Assembly (NCBI RefSeq): GCF_016653295.1
Contig: NZ_NHSF01000051.1
Location: 74,131 to 138,130 of the forward strand
DNA: 64,000 nt
DNA from: Halochromatium salexigens
GTDB taxonomy: Bacteria; Pseudomonadota; Gammaproteobacteria; Chromatiales; Chromatiaceae
Direction: 5' to 3'
Of this stretch, positions 10,701 to 19,600 are shown piece by piece. The notes under the pieces were generated by a model. That model saw nothing but the letters and a program-made list of their open reading frames with translations, was not told the DNA's origin and made no database searches. The first letter of the stretch is position 1, and the number at the start of each line of letters is the position of its first letter. A program made the translations under genes and the position numbers.

Positions 10701-11009
10701 CAGCAACAGTTCACCCTGCGCGACAAGGATAAGATCAAGCAGATCCTCAATCTGCTCGCCGGCACCGCGCTCAGCCAATCCAAGACCCAAGTGGCGATGC
10801 TCAATATCGAGGCTCAACTGCACGACAAGGCGCCCTTCCAGTTCGCGGTGAGTTCCACCACGGTTGGCGACCTGGTCGACAATCGCGCCCTGTTCGCCGC
10901 GCTGAACAACCGGCTGCAGTTCGACAACAACGGCGAGGTCCGCCTGACCCTCGGCGAGCCTGACCCCAACTGCAAGTTCCTGAGCTTGCTCAAGCAACTC
11001 GAAGGATAA
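7749..11009 (+). CDS. DUF499-family P-loop ATPase (defence-associated)
   Basis: This 1086-residue protein is a large AAA/P-loop ATPase of the DUF499 family. Walker A is FGGGKTHT at residues 93-100 (G94-G96, K97, T98), and Walker B is LILIDEIAQY with D207-E208. Long helical regions follow, with a Gly-rich linker near residue 740 (GKGGAGPTAGGSGG). The start is ATG 7749, preceded by GGGAGCTG; the upstream in-frame ATG at 7596 lies in the ubiA leader. In predicted phage-defence loci DUF499 proteins occur with DUF1156 methylases and helicases; their role is thought to be an ATP-driven sensor or remodeler, which is inference. It opens the island. Confidence 0.88.
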   Translation: MQDVLSSCQPRPEILAGTFNPEIFTARLSRVLTDYAKGQAREGASALYSDPVAFFRDATYPTQGLISILDNVLARLNQGDLSRPAIQRIDNAFGGGKTHTLIALTHAAKQGQALTEPLAGIVPAERLAPPGAIRVVGVIGDTVDTLREGVDGGQPKPNTLWWLIAQDILTPEQQVPIQARLDDASAPGSEAFFDALLGERPTLILIDEIAQYLSRMEAAFPGLGAQQAAAFLMSLSTYTESRPNIAVVISLASVSNAFGDFNKLIRQLKSTHGMSQSQAEAIVSDAQKEMRDVVNRAAGATTPVQEGDLSRIMAKRLFTRVDQDAAVQIADAFTATYRQAGTDLPAEASNPRRHDELIAHYPFHPKLIEFLSQELAQVETFQSTRGLLRTLARAVRRIWEAKLAIPLIQTGHLDLADSTIRGELLGKTGNTDLQAVLDADISKVAGTAATGLSVAGELDHGNPHPDGYPVHEWSWRVVFLHSLVGRGGGLQDEKFGIDLASAVYEMASPAIKPATVHSALAQIESEANYLRNRNGRLYADTVPTLNNILRRIEGNVSDDEALDRVEQVVRTLVDRSAVFDVHANISDGEAIPDKSPKPQLGIIRFETAELDPVRFIEQRGSAIREYQNQVFLLAPSVVYIKESVWNETRTQQERRTRQHILALAHKAIAVERLKANPENWGVSHDQLQKTEFKERAAKSPAELRTAIETSYRYLLFPSRDQGRVATRDLGKGGAGPTAGGSGGLHLEDAILRQLADEGELITEARAPTAETQTLLGKLFFDQYPQVSVSTLVMHFATRRHWPILQRPDLLAPILVEGSKRGAWCLGEMPDPKAHKPTALYHKENPPPLTVEPLAEPGGWILCTKEHAKQLGWLEDIERRPDTVADWLEQTIESRTTLDLEALTASVEQEHDKVDPNVLSQQLTNLLAQRKLVVFPAESFDAAGTPDPDQARTGDSLPLDALKTGIVMPYHEAQARGWISPPKVQQQQFTLRDKDKIKQILNLLAGTALSQSKTQVAMLNIEAQLHDKAPFQFAVSSTTVGDLVDNRALFAALNNRLQFDNNGEVRLTLGEPDPNCKFLSLLKQLEG

Positions 11010-11018
11010 TTCCGCCTC

Positions 11019-11648
11019 ATGCCCACCTCTGCTCAGGCGACCTCGCGGCGAGCGCGTCCCGGCGCTCCCGCCGATCACGCCCAACTGGCCAAGCAAGCCA
11101 AGCGCGCGCCCTATCTGTTGCGCATCACGCGCCGCAGCGACCTGCCGCCGCCCCTGCTGATCGTCAAGGAGCGCATCGCCCCCGAGGATCGCGACGACAC
11201 CGCGGGCTTGACCAACCCGCGCGCCAAACACGTCGAGCGCGGGAGTCTGCATGGCGACGGGGTGCGCGCCTGTTTGCCCGTGCTCAGGCGCATCCTCGAA
11301 GCGGTCAAGGATGACCAAGGCATTGCGCTGGGGCTGGAGCGTTTCATGTCCGCGCAAGGTCTGCAGGAGACCGATCTGAATCTGCCCCTCGATGAGGCGG
11401 CCGGGGCGCGTCTGGCGTTGTTCTTTCGGCTGCAAGGCAAGGTCAAGGATGTCACGCGCATCGAGCTGATCGGACGGCGTGTGGCGCTCCTCTCGCGCGA
11501 AGAGGCGGTCTACTGGCTGGCCAATGTCACCACCGCCGACCCGGTGTTGCGCAGTTGGGCGATCAGCGGCTTGCGGCTGATGCTGTGTGGTGATGCGGGC
11601 GACCAGCGCCTACCGCTGGTGTTGGAGCGTATCCGCGCGCGGGGCTAG
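11019..11648 (+). CDS. Unrecognised 209-residue protein of the DUF499/DUF1156 locus
   Basis: I do not recognise a named domain. The ATG is 9 bp after the DUF499 stop. The N-terminal 40 residues are basic and rich in Ala and Arg; the middle contains KHVERGSLHGDGVRACLPVL and IALGLERFMSAQGL; the C-terminal half has a compact alternating pattern (RLALFFRLQGKVKDVTRIEL, LLSREEAVYWLANVT). No catalytic motif, membrane span or signal peptide is seen. Its tight spacing to the ATPase suggests a dedicated partner, perhaps a specificity or adaptor subunit. This is the least described component of the system here. Confidence 0.8.
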   Translation: MPTSAQATSRRARPGAPADHAQLAKQAKRAPYLLRITRRSDLPPPLLIVKERIAPEDRDDTAGLTNPRAKHVERGSLHGDGVRACLPVLRRILEAVKDDQGIALGLERFMSAQGLQETDLNLPLDEAAGARLALFFRLQGKVKDVTRIELIGRRVALLSREEAVYWLANVTTADPVLRSWAISGLRLMLCGDAGDQRLPLVLERIRARG

Positions 11649-11708
11649 ACTGAACGCCTTGTTGGCGCGCTAAGGCAGCAACAGTTGCTACTCTGACAAT
11701 AACGAAAA

Positions 11709-11903
11709 ATGCCTCGAAAGATACGAGAATTGCTTCGCGATCTTGAGCGGGCCGGCTTTGTGAATCGCGGCGGAAAAGGAAGCCACAGGAACCTTCAACA
11801 TCACAAGGGTTCTCGAATGACGCTCTCGGAGAATCTTGGCGATGACGCCAAGCCATACTAGGAGCGCGAGGTGAAACAAAAGATCAAAGAGTCGAAGCAA
11901 TGA
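11709..11903 (+). pseudogene. hicA: HicA-type toxin with a premature TAG stop
   Basis: HicA toxins are small dsRBD-fold mRNA interferases. The reading frame starts MPRKIRELLRDLERAGFVNR and carries the family's active-site region GGKGSHRN (His about residue 29), then TLSENLGDDAKPY. A TAG at 11859-11861 stops it after 50 residues. Reading through, the frame continues ERE-VKQKIKESKQ to a TGA at 11901-11903, which overlaps the hicB ATG (ATGA), exactly the coupling expected of an intact hicAB pair. A single C-to-T change (CAG to TAG) explains this. The truncated form keeps the His but lacks about 15 C-terminal residues, so it may be inactive. Confidence 0.82.
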
Positions 11904-12139
11904 AAGAAAGCGCTCGGTATCTCAAAGTTGTCGAGTGGTCTGATGAGGACCAGTGTTTTGTCGGTCAGTGTCCTGGGATCATCGGGCCGTGCTGTCACGG
12001 TGATCACGAAGAGCAGGTCTACTCGGAACTCTGCAAGATCGTCGATGAGTGGATAGAGCTGATCAAACAAGATGGACATCCTTTGCCTCCCCCAACCGCT
12101 GGCCGAGGTATGGTGGAGAAGATTTCCGCAATGGCATGA
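11900..12139 (+). CDS. hicB: HicB-type antitoxin
   Basis: This 79-residue protein has the RNase H-like HicB fold signature: KVVEWSDEDQCFVGQCPGI near the N-terminus and the conserved helix IVDEWIELIKQDGHPLPPPT near residues 47-66. It would bind and neutralise HicA. The start overlaps the full-length hicA stop by four bases. There is no obvious C-terminal DNA-binding extension, so autoregulation by HicB alone is uncertain. It sits between the 209-residue protein and the mntA-hepT pair within the defence island. Confidence 0.85.
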   Translation: MKESARYLKVVEWSDEDQCFVGQCPGIIGPCCHGDHEEQVYSELCKIVDEWIELIKQDGHPLPPPTAGRGMVEKISAMA

Positions 12140-12172
12140 ACCGCAACAGTTAATCTCACATGGGACCATACC

Positions 12173-12463
12173 ATGAAACCCTCCATTGCCTTTGAGCAAC
12201 ACCGTGAAACCATCCGTCGCATCGTTGCCGCGCACCGGGCCAGTCACCCGCGCGTGTTCGGGTCGGTGCTGCTGGGCACCGATGGTGAGGAAAGCGATCT
12301 GGATCTACTGGTTGAGCCAACAGCAGAAACCTCCTTGCTCGATATCGCTCGCATCCAGGTGGAATTGGAGTCGCAACTTGGCATTCCGATCGATGTGCTG
12401 ACACCGAAGGCCCTGCCGAGCGAATTTCGGGATCGGGTTCTCAGTGAGGCGCGGCCGGTATGA
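12173..12463 (+). CDS. mntA: MntA-type nucleotidyltransferase antitoxin
   Basis: This 96-residue minimal nucleotidyltransferase carries the signature GSVLLGTDGEESDLDLLVEP at about residues 30-49, with the two metal-binding Asp residues in SDLDLL, and a third acidic position in IDVLTP. MNT antitoxins silence HEPN toxins, in characterised cases by adenylylating a tyrosine near the HEPN active site. It overlaps the next gene by four bases (ATGA), the normal arrangement of the pair. Confidence 0.9.
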   Translation: MKPSIAFEQHRETIRRIVAAHRASHPRVFGSVLLGTDGEESDLDLLVEPTAETSLLDIARIQVELESQLGIPIDVLTPKALPSEFRDRVLSEARPV

Positions 12464-12822
12464 ACAGCAAGACATTGCGCGTGCCAGACTATCTGGGACA
12501 CATCTTGCAGGCCATCGATCGCATTCAAGCCTATACCGATCAAGCCTCTAAACAGGCCTTCGTCGATAACGCGCAGCTTCAAGATGCGGTGATCCGCAAC
12601 CTCGAGATCATTGGCGAGGCCTCTCGCAACGTCCAACTCCACGGACCTGATCTGATCGCGCAGCATCAAGACATTCCGTGGTCTGCGCTGTATGCCATGC
12701 GTAACCGAATCAGTCATGGCTACTGGTCCGTGGATCTCGAGATTGTGTGGACCGTTGTGCAGCGCGATCTGCCTGATCTTCGGGTTCAACTTCAAAGCCT
12801 AGTTTCTCAACTCAAGGCGTAA
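12460..12822 (+). CDS. hepT: HEPN-domain toxin HepT
   Basis: A 120-residue all-helical HEPN protein. The RNase motif R-x4-H is in AMRNRISHGYW near residues 87-97 with the downstream Tyr two residues after His, the position that MntA-type antitoxins adenylylate in known systems. Helix QDAVIRNLEIIGEASRNVQ is typical of the family. It overlaps mntA upstream and stops 5 bp before the DUF1156 methyltransferase start, so it is probably cotranscribed with the methylase. Likely role: RNA cleavage on loss of antitoxin activity, perhaps as an abortive arm of the island. Confidence 0.9.
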   Translation: MNSKTLRVPDYLGHILQAIDRIQAYTDQASKQAFVDNAQLQDAVIRNLEIIGEASRNVQLHGPDLIAQHQDIPWSALYAMRNRISHGYWSVDLEIVWTVVQRDLPDLRVQLQSLVSQLKA

Positions 12823-12827
12823 AGACC

Positions 12828-15800
12828 ATGGCCAAAGACGATTTACGCCTGATCGAGGCCGGTTTTCCCTGCCATCAAGTGGGAGCGGAGACCCGGCGCG
12901 AGCGTGACACCGGCAAGGCACCGCCGACGCATCGCCTGCATGTCTGGTGGGCACGCCGCCCGCTGACGCCGAGCCGCGCGGCGATCCTGGCCTCTTTGCT
13001 GCCGGCAGATGCTGACCCGGAAGCCTTCATCCGCAATCTTGGCATCGTACGTTGGCAAGCGCTAATCGGAGATGAGCGTTGGACCTTGATCAGCGAGACC
13101 ATCACAAAACGCCTGGTCCGCGATGACAACGATCCAGAGCATTGGCTACTGCCGATCGACGACACCGTGCTTGCTGCGCTCGATAAAGAACACCAGCGTC
13201 GGGCACGCTGTCGTGACCTCATCGTCCAGTTGGAATCAGCTGGTCCAGACTATGCCAATGATCCGGTGCTTCAAGCTTGGCAAGCGGAAGTACAAGCGCT
13301 GCCTAGCATTGCGATTGAACCCGGCAATGCACTCCAAGTCATCAAGGCAGTTGCCGATCCAGCCGGAGTCAAGGACAAGATCGCCTTTGCCAAGCGCGAT
13401 GATGTCCAGGTAATTTTAGGCAGATCGCTGCGTTGGGATGACGAGGACTCTTACGGTTACTCACGCGCCTTTGAAACCCCAACCAAACCGTTGCCGGAGG
13501 CGCAGCGAAAGGTCGTGCTCGATCCAACCGCAGGTGGCGGATCGATCCCATTCGAGGCCTTGCGCCTTGGTCATCGAGTGATCGCCAATGAGCTGAATCC
13601 GGTGGCGAGCGTGATCCTCAAAGCGACGCTGGATTATCCGGCGCGTTACGGGCTGGCCTTGCTGGAGGACATCGCGCGCTGGGGCGATACCCTTCGCGAG
13701 ACCGTCGAAGCGAAGATGGCGCCGTTCACGCCGTTCAGCCCAATCCCGTCAGATCAGCGCGTGGCGCTTGAGCGGCATCTCCAGCGACGCCCTGATTTGG
13801 TGGATGAGTACGCGACCGAGCACGACCACATGGGGCTGCTCTACTGCCGCCAAGTCACCTGCCCCCACTGTGGCGGCGAGGCACCGCTGCTCAACTCCCT
13901 TTGGCTATCGAAGGAGGGCGAGCAATGGGCGGTCGATGTGCAGCCGCAAGCGGACAAGACGGTGCGCTTCGAGCCCTATGTGCTGGGCAGCGAGGGGCGC
14001 AAGCCAGACGCGCGCACGTTGGATGCCGGCACCGTCACGCGCGGCGTTGGCCAGTGCGTGCACTGCCATCAGGCAATCGCGGGCGATGAGATCAAGCGTC
14101 AGGCGCGCGGCGAGTCCGAGCTGGGACGTTGGCAGGATGTGCTCTATTGCGTGGTCGGCATTCGTCTGGAGCCAAAGCTCGACAAGCATGGCGAGGTGCA
14201 GCGCTTCGCCAGCGGCGCGCGCAAGGGCGAGATCAAGACCAGCAAGGTGCGCTACTTCCGCGCGCCCAACGAGATCGATCAGCAGGCGCTTGCGGCGGCC
14301 TCGGCGGAGCTGGAGGCACGGCGGTTCGACTTCGAGATGAAGGGGTTGGTGCCGAATGAGTCCATCGGCGAGATTTCCAACTACGACCGCGGTCATCGCA
14401 TGTATGGCGAGAACCTGTGGATTGACATGTTCACGCCGCGCCAGTTGCTTGGACATCTGACGGTGATGGAAGCACTGAGCGAGGCCAAGCCGAGGATTCT
14501 CGAGGAACTGGGGGAGGAGAAAGGACGGGCTGTGGTGACCTATCTCCAGTTTATGCTCGATAAGGGCATCGATTACAACTGCAGCCATACGCGCTGGGAA
14601 TATACGCAAGGGATTGTCAAGGGAGCCTTCAGCCGGCACAACTTCGCGCTTCAATGGACCTTCGGCGAAATGGTCTTCTCCGGCCCATCCTCGGGCTTCC
14701 GCTGGGGAATCTCGCAGGTGTTGGATGCCTACCAAGGCATCGCCGAACTGCTAGCAAACCGCCACCAGCAAGGCTTGCAGCCGGGTGATTTGATTCAAAC
14801 CTTGGGACCATCGCAACAGCTCCAAGGCATCGCCGATCAGAGCGTCGATGCCGTGGTCATGGACCCGCCCTACTACGACAACGTGCAGTACAGCGAGCTG
14901 TCGGACTTCTATTACGTCTGGCAAAAACGCTCGCTCGGCGATCTCTATCCGGGCTGGTTCGACGACGAGGTCACCGACAAGCAAAACGAGGTGGTCGCCA
15001 ATCCTGCGCGCGATGGCTCGGCGAAACTGGCCAAGGCGCGCTATGAAACCTTGATGCAGGAGACCTTCGCCGAGTGCCGCCGGGTGCTCAAGCCCGAGGG
15101 CCTGATGACGCTGATGTTCACCCACAAGGGCGCCGATGCCTGGGAGACCCTGACCAACGCCCTGATCGAGGCCGGCTGGGACATCACCGCCTGCATGCCA
15201 GTCCAGTCGGAGGGCGGCTACTCCACACATCAGATGAACCTAGCCGCAGCGGCTTCGACCATCTTCATCGCCTGCCGCCCCGCCGATCGCAGCGCACGCC
15301 AGCCGTCGAGCTGGGCCTACGAGGTGCGTGGCCGACTGGAGACGGCGGTGCGCGAGGGACTGACCGAGTTTGCACGTCTGAACCTGAACCCGGTCGATCG
15401 CATGATTGCCTCCTGGGGCCGGGCGCTGCGCGTCTACTCGGAACATTGGCCGGTCCAAGACGGCGATGAAGACGTGCCGCCTACCCGCGCCATGCAGGAG
15501 GCGGCGCGCGTGGTGGCCGAGGAGGAGGTCAGCCGCCTCTCCGGTGGGCTGGTGACGGTCGAGGATCTCGACAGCGAATCGCGCCTGGCGGTGATCGCGC
15601 TCGGCATCAATGGGCTGGGCGAGTTCGCGTTCGATGATGCGCTGCAGATAAGCCGCTCGCTGAGCTTCCATCTCCAACAGCGCAACGGCAACTATCGCGT
15701 CAGCGATGACCTGGTCGCTTACGCCAGTGCCAGCGACGGTGAACGGGCCGCACCGCTGGCGATTCGCGGCAGCAAGCTGCGGCTGCTCAAGCCCGAGGAG

Positions 15801-16022
15801 CGCGCCGAGCAACGCCTCGAGCATCCGCAGGCGCTCTGGGACGTGCTCTGCGGGCTGATCAGCATCTATCGCGAGGGCGGTATCGTCGCCGCGCGTAACT
15901 ACCTCGGCACCCACGACAAACGCGACAGCGCCGCGCTACGCGGACTGCTCAAGGTCTGGGCCAACGAGTGCGACGACGAGGCGCTGCGCCGCGAGGCGCT
16001 GTTGATCGACTACGAGCTTTAG
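12828..16022 (+). CDS. DUF1156-type adenine-specific DNA methyltransferase
   Basis: This 1064-residue protein starts with the DUF1156 N-terminus (LIEAGFPCHQ...HRLHVWWARRPL, residues 7-46). SAM motif I is DPTAGGGSIPFEALRLG from residue 232, and the catalytic DPPY motif is MDPPYYDNVQY from residue 678, so about 440 residues separate them; that insert contains two CxxC pairs (CPHCGG and CVHCHQ) that could form a zinc ribbon. The order motif I then DPPY fits an N6-adenine (or N4-cytosine) methylase. It would mark self DNA for the neighbouring helicase-nuclease. Codon use in the first 500 bp looks less GC-rich by eye than the rest, hinting at mosaicism. Start ATG 12828. Confidence 0.9.
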   Translation: MAKDDLRLIEAGFPCHQVGAETRRERDTGKAPPTHRLHVWWARRPLTPSRAAILASLLPADADPEAFIRNLGIVRWQALIGDERWTLISETITKRLVRDDNDPEHWLLPIDDTVLAALDKEHQRRARCRDLIVQLESAGPDYANDPVLQAWQAEVQALPSIAIEPGNALQVIKAVADPAGVKDKIAFAKRDDVQVILGRSLRWDDEDSYGYSRAFETPTKPLPEAQRKVVLDPTAGGGSIPFEALRLGHRVIANELNPVASVILKATLDYPARYGLALLEDIARWGDTLRETVEAKMAPFTPFSPIPSDQRVALERHLQRRPDLVDEYATEHDHMGLLYCRQVTCPHCGGEAPLLNSLWLSKEGEQWAVDVQPQADKTVRFEPYVLGSEGRKPDARTLDAGTVTRGVGQCVHCHQAIAGDEIKRQARGESELGRWQDVLYCVVGIRLEPKLDKHGEVQRFASGARKGEIKTSKVRYFRAPNEIDQQALAAASAELEARRFDFEMKGLVPNESIGEISNYDRGHRMYGENLWIDMFTPRQLLGHLTVMEALSEAKPRILEELGEEKGRAVVTYLQFMLDKGIDYNCSHTRWEYTQGIVKGAFSRHNFALQWTFGEMVFSGPSSGFRWGISQVLDAYQGIAELLANRHQQGLQPGDLIQTLGPSQQLQGIADQSVDAVVMDPPYYDNVQYSELSDFYYVWQKRSLGDLYPGWFDDEVTDKQNEVVANPARDGSAKLAKARYETLMQETFAECRRVLKPEGLMTLMFTHKGADAWETLTNALIEAGWDITACMPVQSEGGYSTHQMNLAAAASTIFIACRPADRSARQPSSWAYEVRGRLETAVREGLTEFARLNLNPVDRMIASWGRALRVYSEHWPVQDGDEDVPPTRAMQEAARVVAEEEVSRLSGGLVTVEDLDSESRLAVIALGINGLGEFAFDDALQISRSLSFHLQQRNGNYRVSDDLVAYASASDGERAAPLAIRGSKLRLLKPEERAEQRLEHPQALWDVLCGLISIYREGGIVAARNYLGTHDKRDSAALRGLLKVWANECDDEALRREALLIDYEL

Positions 16023-16063
16023 CGCCAGCGCTCAACGAGAACAGGGCAACCGGTATCGACAAC

Positions 16064-16627
16064 ATGGTCTCCTTGGCCTATCAACTCACTCTTTATGAGC
16101 AATTGCAGGCGCTGCCTGAAGGCTTGACCGGCGAGATCCTGAATGGACAGCTCTATACCCAACCACGTCCGAGTGGGCCGCATGGGCGGGTCAGCGTGGG
16201 TCTCGATCGGCGCATCGGCCGTGGCTACGATGAGGGCGACGGCGGCCCTGGCGGTTGGTGGATTCTGGTCGAGCCCGAGGTCCATTTCCTGCGCGACCAG
16301 GAGGTCGCCGTGCCAGATCTGGCCGGCTGGCGACGCGAACGGATGCCGCGCATCCCCGAGGGCCATCGTTTCGAGGTGGTGCCGGACTGGGTCTGCGAGA
16401 TCCTCTCGCCCTCGACCGCGAGCAAGGACCGCGAGATCAAGCTACCGCTCTATGCCCACTATGGCGTCGCATACGCCTGGCTCGTCGATCCGACGCGGCG
16501 CACCTTGGAGGTCTATGGACTCGAACAGGGCACCTGGCGGTTGCTACTCGAGGCCGCCGAAGCGACCAGCGTGCGGGCGCCACCCTTCGAGGCACTGGAG
16601 CTCAAGCTCGCCGTGCTTTGGGTCTAG
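16064..16627 (+). CDS. Uma2-family PD-(D/E)XK endonuclease
   Basis: A 187-residue protein of the Uma2 (DUF820) restriction-endonuclease-like fold. The family pattern is clear: TGEILNGQLY near residue 23, VAVPDLAGWR with D85, then VCEILSPSTASKDREIKLPL with E112 and downstream lysines. The start MVSLAYQLTLYEQLQ at 16064 is 41 bp after the methylase stop; an earlier in-frame ATG at 15968 would overlap the methylase. Uma2 proteins are common, often in paralogous families, with poorly known roles. Its place between methylase and helicase could mean an extra effector or a passive insertion. Confidence 0.88.
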   Translation: MVSLAYQLTLYEQLQALPEGLTGEILNGQLYTQPRPSGPHGRVSVGLDRRIGRGYDEGDGGPGGWWILVEPEVHFLRDQEVAVPDLAGWRRERMPRIPEGHRFEVVPDWVCEILSPSTASKDREIKLPLYAHYGVAYAWLVDPTRRTLEVYGLEQGTWRLLLEAAEATSVRAPPFEALELKLAVLWV

Positions 16628-16655
16628 CGCGGCGGGCTAGCGCGGAACTGCAGCC

Positions 16656-19600
16656 ATGTCAGCAACGGCGTCGCTCAGCCTCAAGGCCTATGACTGGGAG
16701 CAATGCTACGCGACCTCGGATCTGCGCCCTGACGGTCAGCCGGTCGACATCCTGCACGACTTCTACATCCCGGCCCTCTCGCGCTCGCTGCGCTATGACC
16801 GCGTTGCCGGCTATTTCACCTCGACCTCGTTGGCGGCGGCCTCGCAAGGGTTTTCGCGCTTCGTCGCGCAGGGTGGCAAGGCGCGTTTCATCGTCGGTCT
16901 GCAACTAACGCCCGAGGATGCCGAGGCCATTCTGCAGGGTCATCAGCAGCGTGCCGCCGAGCCGATGTTGGCCGCGCTGGCGGGGGCGCCAGAGTGGCCA
17001 GCGTCGGTGCGCCAAGGTGTGGAGCTGCTGGGCTGGATGATCGCCCATGGTTGTTTGCAGGTGCGTGTTGGCTTACGGGTGCATGGCCAACCAGGGCCAG
17101 ATCAAGGAACGCCGAAGCCATTGGATTATGCCCAGGATGGCTATCTGCATGAGAAGTGGGCGATCTTCAGCGATGGCCAAGAGGCGCTGTTCATCTCCGG
17201 CTCGATGAATGAATCGCAGACCGCGTTGGCGGTGAATGCCGAGAACATCACCGTGCAGCCGTCTTGGATCGACTGGAACCGCAAGCTGTTGGCGAGCAAG
17301 CGGGCGAGCTTCGAGACGCTGTGGCGGGGCAAGCATGCCTTTATCCGCACACTGTCGCTGCCCGAGGCGGTGCGCGAGCGCCTGATCCAGATCGCCGACA
17401 GCGCCGGTGTGTTGCGGGAGATCGACGGCACGCCGATGCCGATGCCACCGCCAGAGAAGACAAACGGAGACGCCCAAGACAACCCGGATGAGGTCGTCGC
17501 GCCCCGCTTCAGCGAACGGCTGCGCTTCGCCATGATCCGACTGGCGCCCTTGCTGCCCGGCGGCGAACGGGCCGCCCTGGAGACCACGCCGATCGAGCCC
17601 TGGCCGCATCAGCGGTTCGTCGCGCGGCGCCTGCTGGAGACCTATCCGCGCAATCATCTGCTCTGCGATGAGGTCGGCCTGGGCAAGACGATCGAGGCAG
17701 GGCTGGCGTTTCGGGCGCTCTGGCTCAGCGGTCGCGCCAAGAGCATCCGTGTCTTTGCCCCGGCCTCGCTGACCTCGCAATGGCTCAACGAGATGGCCGA
17801 GAAGTTTATGCTGCCGTTCGTGCGGCGGACCCGTCGCAGCGGCGATTGGGAGCGCATCGAGCTGCGCACGGGCGAGCCGATCAGCGGCAAGGGCAGGATG
17901 TTCGACGCCCCGCTGGAGATCATCTCGACCGGGTTGATCATCAACCGCAAGGGTGGTCGGCTGCTGGCCCAGTTCCCGGAGACCGATCTCGTGCTGGTCG
18001 ATGAGGCGCACAAGGCGCGCCGTCAGTCCCCGGACAACAGCGCGCAGATGCCACGTTACAACAAGCTGTATCAGGAGCTACGTGATGCGCTTTACGGCCG
18101 ATCGCGCGCCTTGCTGCTGGCCACCGCGACGCCGATGCAGCTCAATCGCGTCGAGGCCTTCGACCTGCTCAAGCTGATGCCCTCCGCCGGCGCGGTGCAG
18201 TTCAGCGAAGACCTCTGCGAGCTGTTCTATCGGGTGCGTGAGCGGTTGCTGCAAGGCGAGTCACTGGCCGAGTACGAGACCCAATGGCTTGGCCGTTATC
18301 TGCGCGAGGCACGCACCTCCTCACCGGCGCAATGGCGGTTCGTCGAAGAGCAGGTGCTGAGCCTGTTCGGGAAAATGGGGCTGCAGGACTTTGTCGATAG
18401 CGGCCAGCCGCCGCTTGGTGGTTGGCACGAGCTGCAACCGTCCCTGAGCCTGTTGGCGCCGCTCGGGCGCAGCATGCTGCGCCATAGCCGGTCGCTGCTG
18501 CGCGCCTACCAGCAGGAAGGACTGTTGAATGCCAACCTCGCTTGGCGCGAGGTGCATCCGTGCATCATCGCGCTGCAGGGCGTCGAGTTCGAGGTCTACG
18601 AGCACCTGCAACGGTATTGCGCCGAGCTGGCCGATCGCATCAATGCCAACATGACGGAAGGCAAGCAGCGCGCGGCCATCGGCTTTTACCTCTGCTTTCT
18701 GCGCTTGCGCTTTGCCTCATCCTTCCATGCCTTGCGTTGCTCACTGGAGCGGCGCCTGAGCAAGATCGAGCAGACTCTGAACCATAAAGCGAAACAGATC
18801 AGCCTCGATGAGGAGGATCGCGAGGCACTGGAGGAACTCGACGAGGCCGAGGTCGAGGGACTGGTCCTGAAGAATCGCAGCGAGAGCGATCTCACCTGGG
18901 AGCAGACGGCGGTCGAGACCCTCTTGCAGCACATGCGGCGGCTACCGAGCGTACCGAAAAAGACGCATCGGCTGCTCGAACACATCGAGCAGCGGCGACG
19001 CCAGGGCGCTGATCGCGTGCGTCAGCTGGTGGTCTTCACCCGTTACGGGGATACCTTGACGGCCTTGCATCAGGAGCTGTGCCGCCGCCTCCCGCAGTGT
19101 CCGATCGGCACCTTCTCGGGGCTCGGCGGCAGCCTGCGCCGGGCCGGCGCGCATCAGCCAGAAAGCATGGACCGCACCGCGATCAAGCAGCGCTTCGTCG
19201 CCGGGCATATCGACATCCTGCTGTGCACCGATGCCGCCGCCGAGGGCCTGAACCTGCAGAGTGCCGATCTGCTGATCAATGTCGACCTGCCCTGGAACCC
19301 GATGATGCTCGAGCAGCGCATTGGGCGCATCGATCGCATCGGCCAGCATCATGCGCAGATCCAGGTCTACAACTACCTCTATCAGGACAGCGTCGAGGAG
19401 GTGGTATATTCACGGCTGGTCAAGCGGTTTCGCGAGGCCATCAGCGTCTCGGGCGAGCTGCAGTTCTCGCTGCTACCGATACAGCCCGAGGATTTCGAGG
19501 ACTTCGCCAAATCCAAGGATGAGCCTGGGCAGATCGACGAGGAGGAGCTGATGCGCCGCGCCAAGGCGCATGCCGTGCAGATCAGCGAGCGCCAGCGACT

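Noticed and set aside
9249..11435. A 728-codon minus-strand open frame
   Set aside because: Antisense of the DUF499 gene, whose Walker motifs decide the coding strand.
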